Below are positions 44,572 to 56,205 of a stretch of DNA of 64,000 nt, in pieces (positions within the stretch are counted from its first letter, which is position 1; each line of letters opens with the position of its first letter). The notes below the pieces were generated by a model. That model saw only the letters and a list, made by a program, of their open reading frames with translations. It ran no database searches and had not been told where the DNA came from. The position numbers and the translations under genes are program-made. The stretch covers positions 103,953,893-104,017,892 of the forward strand of contig NC_082688.1 of NCBI RefSeq assembly GCF_949987515.2, read 5' to 3'. The stretch comes from Delphinus delphis (lineage: Eukaryota > Chordata > Mammalia > Artiodactyla > Delphinidae).

Positions 44572-46633
44572 CTACAGGAGGACCGAGGCTGGGTTAGCAA
44601 CAGAAACCACGGCTTCCCCTTCCCCAAGCAGGCACCGTGGTGCTGGCCCCCCGGCCCAACCTGGCCACATGGGGTGCTTATTTCCACCCCTGCTCTGGCT
44701 CACGTGTTCCCGCATCTGCCCACCTGGAATTCCCTCCCCATCTGGCTCTAAACATCCTCTCGCCTTCAAGATCCAACTGCTCCTTAGTCCTTTCCAGCCA
44801 TTAGAGCTCATCTGGACAGCTCCTTTCTCTGATGCTGCACTTACAGTCTCTACCCCAGGACTTCCCTCTCGCCAATACCCCACTTCCTAGTCTCAACTTC
44901 TGGAATTTAAACGTCATCTTTCAAAGCTTCCCTGAATCTTATTTCTCTATTGCAACCATGGTCCCCGGCATGCCACAGGAATAGGTAAGCTTCCGAAATT
45001 AAAGTCATCACTACTACCGAAACTCTCCAAGATGACCATGACATTTGATCCAGTAATTCTACAAGAATCTATCCCAAGGAATTCCTGCAATAAAGGAAAA
45101 ATCCATATGCTTGAAGATATCTGTTACAATATTCATGTGTGGCAACAAAAATACTGGAATCAACCCCAATGCTCAAAACTAGGGGACAAGTGAAGGAAAC
45201 TGTGGTACCTACAAAAGGTAGATAGGACAGCATTACAAGGGATGTTTGTAGTAAGTTTTAAGTATTATAATAAGCATTTTTCATGTTAAAAATTCAGGAG
45301 TTTGAGTATAGTCACTGTCCAGAAAGTATAGAGGAGAAAATGTAGTAAGAAATAGATCAAATGTTAAGTGAATTGTCCTTAGGTAAAAGGGTTATGGAAA
45401 AACTTCTGCTTTTCTATATTAAAATCTTGACAAATGAGTGTATTACTCTTCAAAGAATTAAGTAGACCATCCATACCCCAAAGCAAAGCTACACTATGAA
45501 TATCTGAATATGTGAGGTCTTCTCTTGCTCTGTGTCCCCTGCCCCCCTCGTCCGAGATGGCCACCACGCCTCCAACTGGGCCAACTCACAGGCGTCAACT
45601 CTGCTGCCCAATTCCTTTCTTTCCGGTTCGCATATTCCTCAACTAAGAAGTCATGGAGCCTTTTTCCAAACTTGATATGCTTTATCATAGAACCTGGATT
45701 GTCAAATATCAAACTCCAATGAGAAGCACAAAAATTCATGAACAGGACCTGCCACTTCTACAAGGGCTCTAGGTTTCTCACAGTGTGATGAGAACTAATA
45801 CTGATGCCAAGAAAGGTACTAAGTTTCCAAGAAAGTTAGAGGTGCACCCAGGCCAACATTTCCTTAAGTGGTTTCCATGGAATTGTGCTACAAGCTATCA
45901 GGAAAAAAATAACTGGATTCCATGGTCAATTCGATTTGGAAACCACTTGGATTAAATGAAGTTACACGTGCTTCCTTTACCGCACAACTTTTCTGAGTCT
46001 TTATAATGCTTTTATTCTATGCATCAGGGGTCATGAAGGTGGCAGGGGGCCCCATCTCAGCATCTCTGTCATTACGGGTAGGGTGGCAATGGGAATAGGC
46101 TTTGAGGAGACCCTGAAGGACATTATTGACTTTTTAAATAAGCTCCTTATTGAATTATAGTGTTTTCGTTTTGTATGTTCACCATTGGACCTAGGTGTCT
46201 CTTTACGAAGTAGTCCAGAACTCTATAGAGCCTTGGGCAATACGGCGTGCGCCTGCCGTACCCCCGAAGGTATTGCCCCTACTGAAGGTAGGGTGCCACC
46301 CCTCTCCTAACCTGTGACAGTGACAGGCCCTACCCAAAGCCTGCCTTGGACCTTACACATAGTCTGGGTTTAGAAAAATCTACTGAAGTGAATCTGGGCG
46401 GCAGGCCCTGGGCCAGGCTTGTAACAAAACCAGATCCAAGATCTCACTGCTTGAAGCTTTGAAAAGCAAATAAACCTTCCCTATCTGTTAACCACAGCCC
46501 CAGTATCAGCTGACACAACCGGAGAAGGCCTGCGGGTCACCATAGTAACCTGGCAGGGCGTGCGGAAGAGCAACGGCCCCTCCCTCCCTCCAGCACAGCG
46601 GATCAAGGTGGGGGTCACCCGGGCTCTTCTTAC
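44572..46633 (-). other. CLU: CLU intron 3
   Basis: A 2.06-kb intron with an L1 3' fragment (about 45040-45445). The stretch 44640-44900 has L2-like wording. No further exon was recognised. Confidence 0.75.
45040..45445 (+). repeat. Old L1 LINE 3' fragment, sense on +
   Basis: It contains 'tttgatccagtaattctacaagaatctatcccaagg', 'atctgttacaatattcatgtgtggcaacaaa' and 'caaccccaatgctcaaaactaggggac', the diverged L1 ORF2/3' wording. Confidence 0.7.
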
Positions 46634-46782
46634 CTCTTTCTTCTTCTTGGCCTCCTCTAAGGAGCCAAGCAATGATTTGCGCTCTTCGTTGGTCTGTTCT
46701 ATTAGGGTCTTTATCTGTTTCACCTCCTTGAGAGCATTTTTAATTTCTTTATTAATGTACTTACTCCCCTCGGTGGACATTT
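46634..46782 (-). CDS. CLU: CLU coding exon 3, residues 27-76
   Basis: The exon is 149 nt: AA completes Glu27, then 49 codons: [20 protein letters not shown], then [20 protein letters not shown], then LEEAKKKKE. It is the N-terminal amphipathic helix/coiled coil of the beta chain and contains the KKKK motif known as a putative nuclear-localisation element. The acceptor is CTTGCAG and the donor GTAAGAA. Confidence 0.96.
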
Positions 46783-48097
46783 CTGCAAGAAAAGAGCAGG
46801 GAGGTAGATGAGGCCAGAGGAAGGGATGGTGCTGGGGATATAACCCTGGAACCAGCTGGAATGGTCAGAAAGGCCAGTGGGCCCAGGGGCTGCCATGGCT
46901 GGGATCCTCCTGGCAGGCAGCCTTCCGGCCCCAGCTTTGCCCTGACACAGGTTCCATCCCAGGGCTCACTGTAGACCCAGGGCCAGAGAATCGATTACAC
47001 CCAGCTGCTCAGAAATGCAAACCATCGGAGCGGACACGCCCCAGAGGAGGGACAACCCAGTCCGCCCCTGGAGCTCTGGAGAAGCAGCCTACCCAGCTGC
47101 AGAGGAAATTTTTCAAGGGAAAAAAAAAATCCTGGAAGCGTAACTGTTTAAGCATCAAAATATAAAATAGTGTTATTGTGGATACAAGTCTTTCTGCAAT
47201 GCAGTTTAAGCAAACATCTGAACTTCGCTATTCCGATGCAGTGTCAGGTGACAGGGCCACAGAGGTGACTTAATAGCACCATCCTTCAAGGAGACTGTGA
47301 TCAGACACCACACCGTGTGACAAATGTAATGAGACAATGTCACCAAAGTACCAAAAGTAACAGCCAATGCTTCTCTGGTTCTTATCCTGGGCCAAATGCT
47401 GAGCTGGACACTTCACGTGCATTTTATTTAATACGCTTGACACTGTCTTCACCCCTTTGCACAATCGAGGATAAAGAATCGCAGTGAGATCAAGATACTT
47501 ACCCAGGGTTATACAGCTGGGGAGGGCGGAGCCAGATTTCCACCCAGCTCTGAGCTCAACGCTTGGGTTTTTAACTATTACCCCCAGAGAGTCAGTCAGC
47601 TCATAGGACAAGAGAGGGGCAAAGGGAAGACAGGTTTCAGGAAAGGCCTGGCAGCAGAGGGGAACCACCACCTGGGCTCTGAAGGATGACAAGCACTCGT
47701 AGTGAATGATATTCCGCCTTACCTGAATCCGGAGCATTGGTTTTCTAGGTGGAAAGGTGGTGGATACAGGTAGTAAGTGCTATGGAAACTCAAGGGGAAA
47801 CCCACAGAGGCTCCAATGGTCCAGGCTTCACGGAGCTTCGTGGAAGAGGTATGGACGCCGGACCGAGCAGACGGGGAGGGGAATAGCCAAACGAGCTGCA
47901 GCAGCCAGAAAGGGCTTGGGGTCTACCTGAAACTGCCTGGAAGCCCACCTGACCACAGAGAGCCTAGGCCGGCGAGAGACGGCTCAGAGAGGGGCCGGGC
48001 AGAGCAAACCCGATCCGATGCACAGGACAAAGGTGGTCTTAACCCTTGGGGCCCTGACACAGGGAAGCATGCCAGGAGAGCACGCCTGGTCACTTAC
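46783..48097 (-). other. CLU: CLU intron 2
   Basis: A 1.3-kb GT-AG intron. A MIR-like piece lies near 47395-47560 ('gctgagctggacacttcacgtgcattttatttaatacgc', 'gttatacagctggggagggcggagcc'). Confidence 0.75.
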
Positions 48098-48176
48098 CCT
48101 GGAGCTCTTTGTCCGAGATTGCCCTGCCATTCTCCCAGCTCAGCAGCAGGCCCACGAGCAGCAGTAGAGTCTTCAT
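48098..48176 (-). CDS. CLU: CLU coding exon 2: start codon and signal peptide, residues 1-26
   Basis: The start is ATG at 48176-48174, in GGCAAGATGAAG (A at -3). It reads [20 protein letters not shown], then SDKELQ, plus G of Glu27. There is a Lys2 n-region and an LLLLVGLLL core. Human has MMKT and a longer ...SGQVLG/DQTVSDNELQ end; about five codons around that cleavage site are missing here. A plausible cleavage site is after G-R-A19. The donor is GTAAGTG. Confidence 0.96.
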
Positions 48177-48203
48177 CTTGCCTCCTTCTCCAATTCTGGA
48201 ATC
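48177..48203 (-). other. CLU: CLU exon 2 5' UTR part
   Basis: On - the acceptor GTGCTAG is followed by GATTCCAGAATTGGAGAAGG and the start codon. The 'CCAGAATTGGAG' words resemble the human CLU leader just before the ATG. Confidence 0.8.
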
Positions 48204-51200
48204 CTAGCACGCCTCTGTTTGCAGAGAACAGGGGACTGTCATGGTAACAGCTAGACAGCCCGCTGGTTACGGGCCCAGCCTGCTGCCTGTGCGGCTTCCC
48301 AGGAACCCTGCTGAGGCCTTGCCCTCCACTCTCCCCGCAGCTGGCATCACCGACTTTTTATCCCAGGGAAGTGACAAGAAAGTATCAGACTTGCCACTGG
48401 GCCCCTTCAAAAGAAAGTGGAGGAAGTGGGTACGGGGAGGAACCACAGGACAGCAGCCTGATATAGAAGAAACGAGAACTCCAGAGTCAGAGCCACTGGG
48501 CTCTGGTCCGAGCCGCCCTCCTCCTTCCTCCTTCTCCTTGTCCCCCATAATAGCTGACGATGCCTAAAAAAGGCACATGTGCTTTCTGCATCCAGAAAGG
48601 GCATCTATCTGATGATACCTGCTCACATCAAACAAACCCTGAAAACACCTCTCTTGGGTCACTCAGCTGGCCTCTGCCGTCCCCCTAAAGTGGGGACTGC
48701 AGCCCACAGCACAGACAGCCCCCTGCTGTCTGCATCACCCACCCTGCCCACAGCAGGCATCACCAATCAATCACAGCACTGTCCCCATCAAGGCTCGACA
48801 CCTCCTGAAATTGCTTTTCAAGGGTCTGAGGCAGTGACAGCCTCTGGGTTGCTACAGGGAAATAAATCCATTTGTCATCCCTAGCATGGATGAGAGTAGA
48901 ACAAGGTGGGGAGGACGGTTGTCTTCAGGGAATAGAGAGGGAGGGGCAAAGCCAAAGGATTAACGGCGGAGGGGGGGCAGGGCAAGGAACCTCCCCAGGA
49001 AAAGTCCCTGTGGGAGGACGTGCCACTCTGCTCTGCCAGGTCCCTTTCACGCAGCCAGTCCCTCTAAGCCCACAGCAGGGTGTGTGCCAGGGTCCTCCCA
49101 CCACCACTCGGCTAGCTGCCTTGAGCCCTGGACCAGCTGGTCTTACACAATGGACCCTTTCCCAGAAGCTGAAGTTGTTGCAAAACAGAAACCCCTCCCC
49201 CTGCACTGCCCTTCACCCCAATGCTCATCTGAACTCACCCGTTTCCCCTAAGAGAATGGGAAGGGGGTCTCCCCTTCCTGAAATGATGCACATCCAGAAG
49301 CTGCTGTCCGCTCAGCAGGCCCATCTGGACCCTTGGGAGAATATTAATAAGGCAAGTCTCTCCTGAGACATAATTAGTAAGGCAGCCAGGCTGTGGTTCC
49401 CGAGCAGCGTGGGAGAAGAGAGCGGGTCACCGCCTTCCCCAGAGATGGTGAGTGGGCAGCTGAGCCAGGGTGCTATTTCAGGTCTGCGTGGCTCTGTCCT
49501 AGCTGCTCACTGAAGCCTGAAACGCCTCAAACAGGGACAGAGCCTTTGTCACGCCAGAGAGAGAGCTGGCGAGAAACACCCCTCCAGCAAGAGGCCCCCG
49601 ATAGCAAAGACTTCTGAGAAATCCAGACACGAGACTCTGAAATAGGTTGGGACCAGAAGACAGGGCATTGGGTCCTGAGGAAAAGAGAGACGGGGCAGCC
49701 AAAGGCAAGAGCTCTGGATGAGAAGTCTGGAATCGCAGCAGTCAGTACAGGATCTCCCACCAAGAGCCAGGGGGCCGTGGGAGCCATCGAGTTCCGAGCT
49801 GGGAGAGAGACCTGTCTCCTGCCCAATCCGTCCACCTCAGAGGGGAGGCCGAACCCAGAGACAGGATGGGGCTCCCCAAGGCCTGCAGCAAGCTGGTGAC
49901 AACCCCAGGATGAGGACTCAGCCCCCCCAAACCCCAGTCCAGTGTTGTTTCCTTGACACCAAGTCACTTAAGTCTCTGAGCCTCCGTTTCCTCACCTGTA
50001 AAAGGGATCTAATAGAGACCTTAGAGATGGGAACGCGTTCTGTAAACCCAAGGGTCTTATGTAATCATAGGAAATTCCGACTCCTTCAAAATTGACGTAG
50101 GGTCAATCACGGGCATTGGCAGTATCTATCGGGGAAGTGGGAGGAGGTGGTGTGTTGGGAGAGGGACAGAGGAACTGAAGCAGGTACACAAAGGTCACCT
50201 GTGGTCCCTCCCTGACTGTGGGCTTTGCCTCCGTGATGTGATCAGCTCCTACAAATTACCCGGGAGTCTTGTTATAATGCTGATTCTGATTCAGAGATTG
50301 CTTTTCTAATAAGCTTGCAGGTGATATCGATACTAGTCCAAGGCCAGTAGGAGAACAGCGGCTGCGCGGCCAAACTGCCCTCCCTTTGCACTGACTCACC
50401 TCCCCACCCATCTCCTGGCCAGGGTGCCTGGTTGCCAAGTGCTCTGATTGAACAAGCCACTCCAAGGCCCTCCTTTCCCCAGAGGAAGCCGTGGGGAGGA
50501 CATGGTCACGCAGCTAGTAAGCTGCAGGGTTTAAAGCCCAAAGCCCAAGCTCCTCTCCTACTGCCTCCGCAAATGCAGAAAACTCAAACAAAAAGAAACA
50601 TGAGAAAATAATTCACCTGTAATTCACACCATCGAGAGGCAAACATTATGTGGTATATTTCCTCTTTTCTATGCATTTGCATACAATGGGATCCTTTACA
50701 CCCACTATCTTCAAATACTCTCTAAAAGCACACTTTTGTGGCTGTGTAATGGAGTTCTTTTTCTGATGTACTTTATTTTGCTATCCCACGAGGCCAGGCA
50801 TTTAAATTGTCTGTGATTTCCCACTATTATTATCATGAACACTCTGGCAAGCATCCTTTTATAGTATCTGTACTTACGCTCAAATTCCAAACTTCACTCT
50901 TAAAAAAAAATAATAATAAGTTTCTTTTTTTCATTAGGTCCAGAAATTCTGGAAGGTCAAGGCTTGGGTTCTAATCCCAATTCTGATCCCTATTTGCTGT
51001 CTATCTTTGGAGATGGTCCTAAACCTCTCCAGGCTTCAGATTATCATCTGTAAAATGAGACAGTTGAATCAGATGTCTGAAGTCTGATGGAGGTTGTGTG
51101 ATGTTTCTCTGATGTACCCTGGTGCATTAGGAAGCAGAAAGAGTAGGATTTCAGTGGTTGCAACATATACTTAAATCAAAACATCATTACTTATAAACAC

Positions 51201-51693
51201 ACAATCCAGAGAACTAGAGAATTCGCGAGCAAACAAGATGACTCATGCGCGCAAGCTGACAACCACCCCTGGAGCTCAGTACCTTTCCAAGGAAGATGCT
51301 GCAGGAAGGCTGCAAGTGCAGGCCAGCTCTGCCACTCACTAGCCTGGCCTCGGGCAACAGCGTCAGTCCTCCAAGTGTCAATTCCCACATCTTTACAAAA
51401 GGAGGATCCTTACATCTATCCCGTTTACTCCACAGAATTGTGGTTGGAGCTGATGAACAAAGGGCTTCCTGAGTCCCTTGCCTGTCTGCCGGCAATTCGG
51501 TCCCGGCTCCGCTGTCTGGTGATGGGGCTCCGACCACCTCCCTTCCCAGGATCCGCGACTCCATCTAAAGCGCCCCTCTGACAGCCCTGTGACTCCCAGT
51601 AGCCGTCCTCTCCTCGCCTGGGTGCCGCCCCCCGCCCGCTCATCAGTCCCGGCCAGGCTCTGCGCAGGGGCAGGAAAGGTGGGGACATCTCAC
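48204..51693 (-). other. CLU: CLU intron 1
   Basis: A 3.5-kb intron. It holds a MER5-like piece (50247-50345), an old LINE-like antisense stretch (about 50590-50890) and MIR-like pieces (about 49930-50080 and 50920-51085). No second promoter or alternative first exon could be supported. Confidence 0.7.
50247..50345 (+). repeat. MER5-like hAT fragment
   Basis: It contains 'acaaattacccgggagtcttgttataatgctgattctgattcag' and 'aagcttgcaggtgatatcgat', MER5A-like wording. Diverged. Confidence 0.55.
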
Positions 51694-51735
51694 CGGTCAG
51701 CGGTGCCCGCGCGCTCCTCCTGGCGACGCCGCGTG
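51694..51735 (-). other. CLU: CLU non-coding exon 1 (5' end inferred)
   Basis: The donor on - is GACCG|GTGAGATG, with the last exon base at 51694. The start is placed about 28 nt downstream of the TATA box, so the 5' limit is an inference accurate to a few bases. Confidence 0.7.
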
Positions 51736-51756
51736 CACAGCACGGTGAGGCGCTCG

Positions 51757-51764
51757 TATTTATA
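51757..51764 (-). promoter_or_regulatory. CLU: CLU TATA box
   Basis: The - strand reads GCTATAAATACG. A canonical TATAAATA about 63 bases upstream of the exon 1 donor fits the TATA-containing CLU promoter known in other mammals. Confidence 0.85.
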
Positions 51765-51812
51765 GCGCTCTGCTGCGTATACACCCACTTTGGGGCTGGC
51801 TGCAAACCTGCA

Positions 51813-51819
51813 TGACTCA
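51813..51819 (-). promoter_or_regulatory. CLU: AP-1 site in CLU promoter
   Basis: TGAGTCA on -, a perfect AP-1/TRE heptamer about 50 bp upstream of the TATA box. An AP-1 element in this position is a known feature of mammalian CLU promoters (TGF-beta and stress response). Confidence 0.8.
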
Positions 51820-51848
51820 CGCCCAAAGAATGCGGTAGAAAGCACCGG

Positions 51849-51861
51849 GAGCTTTCTGGAA
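51849..51861 (-). promoter_or_regulatory. CLU: CLE (HSF-type clusterin element)
   Basis: The - strand reads TTCCAGAAAGCTC, matching the clusterin element, a heat-shock-element-like site bound by HSF1/HSF2 in other vertebrates. It lies about 85 bp upstream of the TATA box, beyond the AP-1 site. Confidence 0.85.
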
Positions 51862-51915
51862 GCCGGTGCGGGAGGGGGTTCGGAGGTGCGGGCGGGTGGA
51901 TGTCCGGTGCAGCAC

Positions 51916-51929
51916 CCGGCAGGGGGCGC
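51916..51929 (+). promoter_or_regulatory. CTCF-like core motif upstream of CLU
   Basis: CCGGCAGGGGGCGC matches CCASYAGRKGGCRS at 13 of 14 positions (third base G). In a CpG island such a match can also be a GC-box by-product. Confidence 0.45.
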
Positions 51930-52685
51930 GGGGGCGCGTATCAGCACCAAGAAAGGCTCCGGCGGAGACAAACCCTGGGGTGCGGGCGCGCACCGCTACC
52001 GGCTCCCCGTCCCCGGGGGCTCAGAGCTGGGGCACTGCGCCCCCAGGAGGGCAGAGCCTGAATTAACGTGCAGAGCTGGCACCCAGCTCCGCAGAGATGG
52101 AGGGATGCTCTGCGCCCCTGGCTGGTGCCTCGTCCCCAGTAGAACGTCAGTGTTCCGCTGCCCGATTGAACGTTAATCTTTCGCATTCAACACGCGCCAC
52201 TCCTCTGGCTCCACTGAAGTAGAACAGCGTCAGAAATAACGTGGGTGTGATGGAGAGGGATGTCGTGCTAAAACACAGGAAGTACAAAATGCCGGCTTCC
52301 CGAACCACCACCTGACCTGGTGGTCCTTTGGCAGACCTGCTGGCCGGGAGGAAACAGAAGTGTGTTTTTAGGGATAAACACAGCATCCATATGGGGAACT
52401 AGAAGGCCTCCCAGGCTCCTTGACTCCTGGACGTTAAGCAAGTATTTTCCCCATCCACTTGGGACCCAGCCAAGCAGGGCGGGCTTCATGAGCACGGGAC
52501 CCTGCTGCCCTACACTTTGAGGAGCTACTGCCCAAGTCTTGAAATTCTTAAGAGTTTTTGAACAAAAGGGGCCCTGCGTTGTCATTGTGCACGGGGACGC
52601 GCAAATTATGCTGCTGGCCCTGCTTACAAGGGAGTCACTGATCTCCACCAGCCCCAAGTTTCCTCCGCTGGCTCAGGAGGAATCT

Positions 52686-52926
52686 TGCCAAAGGACTTTT
52701 TTTTTTTTTTTTTTCCGGTACGCGGGCCTCTCACTGTTGTGGCCTTTCCCGTCGCGGAACACAGGCTCCGGACGCGCAGGCTCAGCGGCCATGGCTCACG
52801 GGCCCAGACGCTCCGCGGCATGTGGGATCTTCCCAGACCGGGGCACGAACCCGTGATCCCTGCATCGGCAGGCAGACTCTCAACCACTATGCCACCAGGG
52901 AAGCCCTGCCAAAGGACTTTTTTTGG
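52686..52926 (-). repeat. CHR-type SINE, antisense, with TSD
   Basis: Poly-T at 52699 and 'acgcgggcctctcactgttgtggcc' to 'caccagggaagccc' (52906). TGCCAAAGGACTTTTTTT flanks both sides (from 52686 and from 52907), an 18-base perfect TSD, so the insertion is young. Confidence 0.93.
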
Positions 52927-53642
52927 CAGGGGGCTTTGATGTGGAACAGGGATAGGAGGCGTCACACCGCGCCCTGGCGGGGAGGGGACTAACTGAGAAG
53001 CCCCTCAGGCATAGCTACTTCTTGGGGAAGAAACAGAGCCGCGCACTCTGACCCTAGGATGTTTGAGCCCCAGGAGAAAGGTCCAGGGGCTGGAGGGTGG
53101 TTCTTATACTGGCTGGGGGAGATGGGTCGGCAGGGCAGGTATAGGCAGCTTGGTTTGCTGGCCGACTGAAACCCCGCAAGATGAAGGGCTCAGAGGAGAG
53201 CTCTATGGCCAGGGGCTGAGTTGTCCTGGTCACAACTTTTGAGATACAGCCTAAGGCCCAGTCCCTGGTCACCCAAGGTCCAGGGGCAACTAGGACCCCA
53301 GCCTTTTCAGGAAGGAGCACAGAGGGAGCTTGTAGGCCTGTGAGAAAAAAGGGGATGGGGGGAGGACCTGAGCTGGGCGCATGGAATTCTGACCACAGTC
53401 TCAGCTCTGTCCCGAGGCTCTGGGTGACCTTGGTTGGACCAAAGACTTTAACCCCCACTCCTGGGTTCTCAGTTTCTTCCTTTTGGACAATGAGGAATCT
53501 GGAATGTATCATCTCTGAGGTCCCCCTCACCCTAACCCAAGGCAATGCCAAGTGAGAGAAGATCATTAGCTCAGAAGGAAAAAAAATCAATCGACAATTG
53601 GGAACAATATTTCTCCCCTGAGGCTTCACTTTATCTTCCTTA

Positions 53643-53887
53643 AAAAGTCGAAATATCAGGCTTCCCTGATGGCACAGTGGTTGAGAGTCTGCCTGCCGAT
53701 GCAGGGGACACGGGTTCGTGCCCCGGTCCGGGAAGATCCCACATGCCGCAGAGCGGCTGGGCCCGTGAGCCATGGCCGCTGAGCCTGCACGTCCGGAGCC
53801 TGTGCTCCGCAACAGGAGAGGCCACAACAGTGGGAAGCCCGCGTACTGCAAAAAAAAAAAAAAAAAAAAAAAAAGTTGAATTATCAG
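53643..53887 (+). repeat. CHR-type SINE with TSD
   Basis: The head is 'gcttccctgatggcacagtgg' at 53660 and the tail at least 20 A. The TSD is AAAAGTCGAAATATCAG (53643-53659) versus AAAAGTTGAATTATCAG (53871-53887). Confidence 0.92.
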
Positions 53888-54333
53888 TAACAGCTACATT
53901 TTCTATGGCAACTGCCTCTTCCTTAGCATCTTATCAGTGCCCAAGGCCAGAAGTCTCTCTGAGCACGCTCCTTGTAACTTTTCTATTCTGCAGCTCCCCC
54001 AGCATCTGGCACAGGAGGCACAAATCTGTACTAATTATATTTTTAAAAATCGGACTTTGGAGGACAAGGCAAGGAGATCTGCCTTAGTCAGCTGAAGTAG
54101 GGGAAGGGAGGAGAGGAAGAAGGGTTTGGGAGAAAATAACATGATTCACAGCCATGACTGCGGTCCTCTGGGAAAGATCACTTGATGACTCTAGCTCGCT
54201 GCTAAGCACACAAGGCTCAGAAGATTAAACTTTAAGGAAAACAGTTCACCATAAATGCATCACTGGATTTTAAGTAGTCTAAGTAGATCACAGATGCCAG
54301 TCGGTACAGCCCTCACCCAATACTTGATTCTGT

Positions 54334-54684
54334 TTTTTGTTTTTTTTGTTTTGGCATATAGTTGATTTACAGTGTTGTGTTAGTCTCAGGTGTACAGCAA
54401 AGTGAACCAGTTAGTTATACATATACATATATCTACTCTTTTTTAGATTCTTTTCCCATATAGGCCATTACAGAGTATTGAATAGGGTTCCCTGTGCTCT
54501 ACAGTAGGTCCTTATTAGTTATCTATTTTATATATAGTCGTTTGTATATGTCAGTCCCAATCTCCCAATTTACCCCTTCCCCACTTTCCCCCCAGTAACC
54601 ATAAATTTGTTTTGTCCATCTGCAACTCTATTTCTGTTTTGTAGATAAGTTCATTTGTACCCTTTTTTAGATTCCACTACTTGA
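54334..54684 (-). repeat. L1 LINE 3' fragment, antisense, with TSD
   Basis: 'ttttttgttttggcatatagttgatttacagtg' through 'ccctgtgctctacagtaggtccttattag' to 'gataagttcatttgtaccc...gattcca'. TACTTGATTCT occurs on both sides (near 54321 and near 54679). It is the same family as the copy at 6180. Confidence 0.88.
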
Positions 54685-55976
54685 TTCTTAACTGCCCATT
54701 CTTAACTACTTGATGCCACCGCTGCCACATTCCCATCAGGTGGTCATCCTGCCTCTGTTTGAATGCCCCTGGCAACAGGGAGCTCACTACCTCCATGGGA
54801 GCAATTGTCTAGTAAAACCGTCTACAGAGTTAGCTGTGTGTAGACTTTGTTGAGTCAAAGTCTGGCTCCTGCAAGGGACAACCCCAAACCCAGCTCTGTC
54901 CCCTGGAACCACACAGAGAAAACCCAATCCATCACCTGGCTGCTGGCCCTTCAGATATTTGAAGGCAGCTAGTCACTCCTCCCAGTGGTGCCCCAGGCTT
55001 GTCGCTGCCTGCGTCGTCACTGAGTGCAAGATTCTTCCCCAGCCCTTTGGCCTTCCGGACCTTGCCTCTCTCGAACCCTGGGCCTGCCAATACCAGTGAG
55101 GACTGACCACAGAGCAGAGTGGGACCACCTGTTCCCTTGCCCGGACACTCGAGATAAGCTTTTATTTAGCTGCTGAGTCACTTGGCCGATTCATATAGAA
55201 TTCATCATCATTTTGGCAGACGCTGCTGTTTAATCATTTTTCTCCCATCATGGACTTAGGCGGTCGGGTTTGGGGTTTTGGGCTTGATGTTTTTCTTGGA
55301 GTCGGGGACCATCGGAGAGGGGGCTGGGGGAAAGTAAAGAGCTTTACATTGATCTGTTCATCTCTTAATGCTTTGCCCACCCTCTCTTCCCTGCTATGCG
55401 ATGTCTTTGCTGTGCACCCCACCTTTGCCACCGCGGCCCAGCTCTGCACCACCAACAGGGTGGCAGCTTAACCACTGCTGATACAAGTGGAACAAGCTGG
55501 AAATGGACAAGAACAGTAAGTACCCTGTTATGCCTCCCATGTTTGAAGCTTGCGCAGCTAATACAGTTGTTTATTGTTATATAACAAACCACCCCAAAAT
55601 TTAGTGGCATAAAACAATCTTTTTTTTAAAAAAAAAAAGAATCACTCTCTAGGCTCTAATTATTATTTGGGTGTATTCAGTCAATCATGGGCTGATAAAA
55701 AGTCATGGATAATAAAATCAGATGAGATAAAATTAGCCCACAGCTGATGCGGAGGCATCCTGACTGCTTTTTCAGGGCCTACCTAAAGTCCAGAAACATT
55801 CACTCCATCCGATATGTTTCCCTTATCTTCCCAAATAAGATCTCTTTGGGAAAAATCTGGGGCTAGTCTCTCCTGAGTTGCTTATCATGGACCTATAAGT
55901 AGACAAGTATTTCTTAAACTATCTTCACTGTTCATCATGCTATTGACCAAAATCCAAGGATGCTCAAGTCTCTTAC

Positions 55977-56205
55977 AAAAATGGCATAGTGGGGGCTTCC
56001 CTGGTGGCGCAGTGGTTGAGAGTCCGCCTGCCGATGCAGGGGACATGGGTTCGTACCCCGGTCCGGGAAGATCCCACGTGCCACGGAGCGGCTGGGCCCG
56101 TGAGCCATGGCCGCTGAGCCTGCGCGTCCGGAGCCTGTGCTCCGCAACAGGAGAGGCCACAACAGTGAAAGGCCCACGTACCAAAAAAAAAAAAATGGTA
56201 TAGTG
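55977..56205 (+). repeat. CHR-type SINE with TSD
   Basis: The head is 'ggggcttccctggtggcgcagtgg' at 55992 and the end 'aaggcccacgtacc' plus an A-tail. The TSD is AAAATGGCATAGTG versus AAAATGGTATAGTG. Confidence 0.93.

Larger units (their letters stand above)
36988..51735 (-). other. CLU: CLU gene (clusterin / apolipoprotein J)
   Basis: CLU encodes a secreted, heavily glycosylated, disulphide-linked heterodimeric chaperone. It binds misfolded proteins, lipids and terminal complement components. On the - strand a non-coding exon 1 (to 51694) and eight coding exons (48098-48176, 46634-46782, 44401-44571, 42487-42898, 41315-41419, 38378-38607, 37487-37656, 37226-37235) join to 1326 nt, or 441 residues plus TGA. 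All introns are GT-AG and phases agree. All ten disulphide cysteines known from human are present, five in each chain. The human precursor is 449 residues; deletions near the signal peptide and near the C-terminus account for most of the difference. The 3' ends of CLU and GULO face each other. Confidence 0.97.
51480..52060. promoter_or_regulatory. CLU: CpG island over the CLU promoter
   Basis: CG dinucleotides are frequent across this interval (for example 'gtgcccgcgcgctcctcctggcgacgccgcg' and 'ggggcgcgggggcgcgta'), in contrast with the flanks. It covers CLU exon 1 and several hundred bases upstream. Limits are estimated by eye. Confidence 0.75.

Noticed and set aside
53054..53851. 265-codon - open frame
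   Set aside because: Its first part is SINE antisense translation (repeated in frames at 10330, 33136 and 55935) and the rest is unconserved; not a gene.
55234..55455. Possible small coding exon in the intergenic region
   Set aside because: The frame (SWAAVAKVG..., Pro/Lys-rich end) matches nothing I know and has no convincing flanking splice sites.
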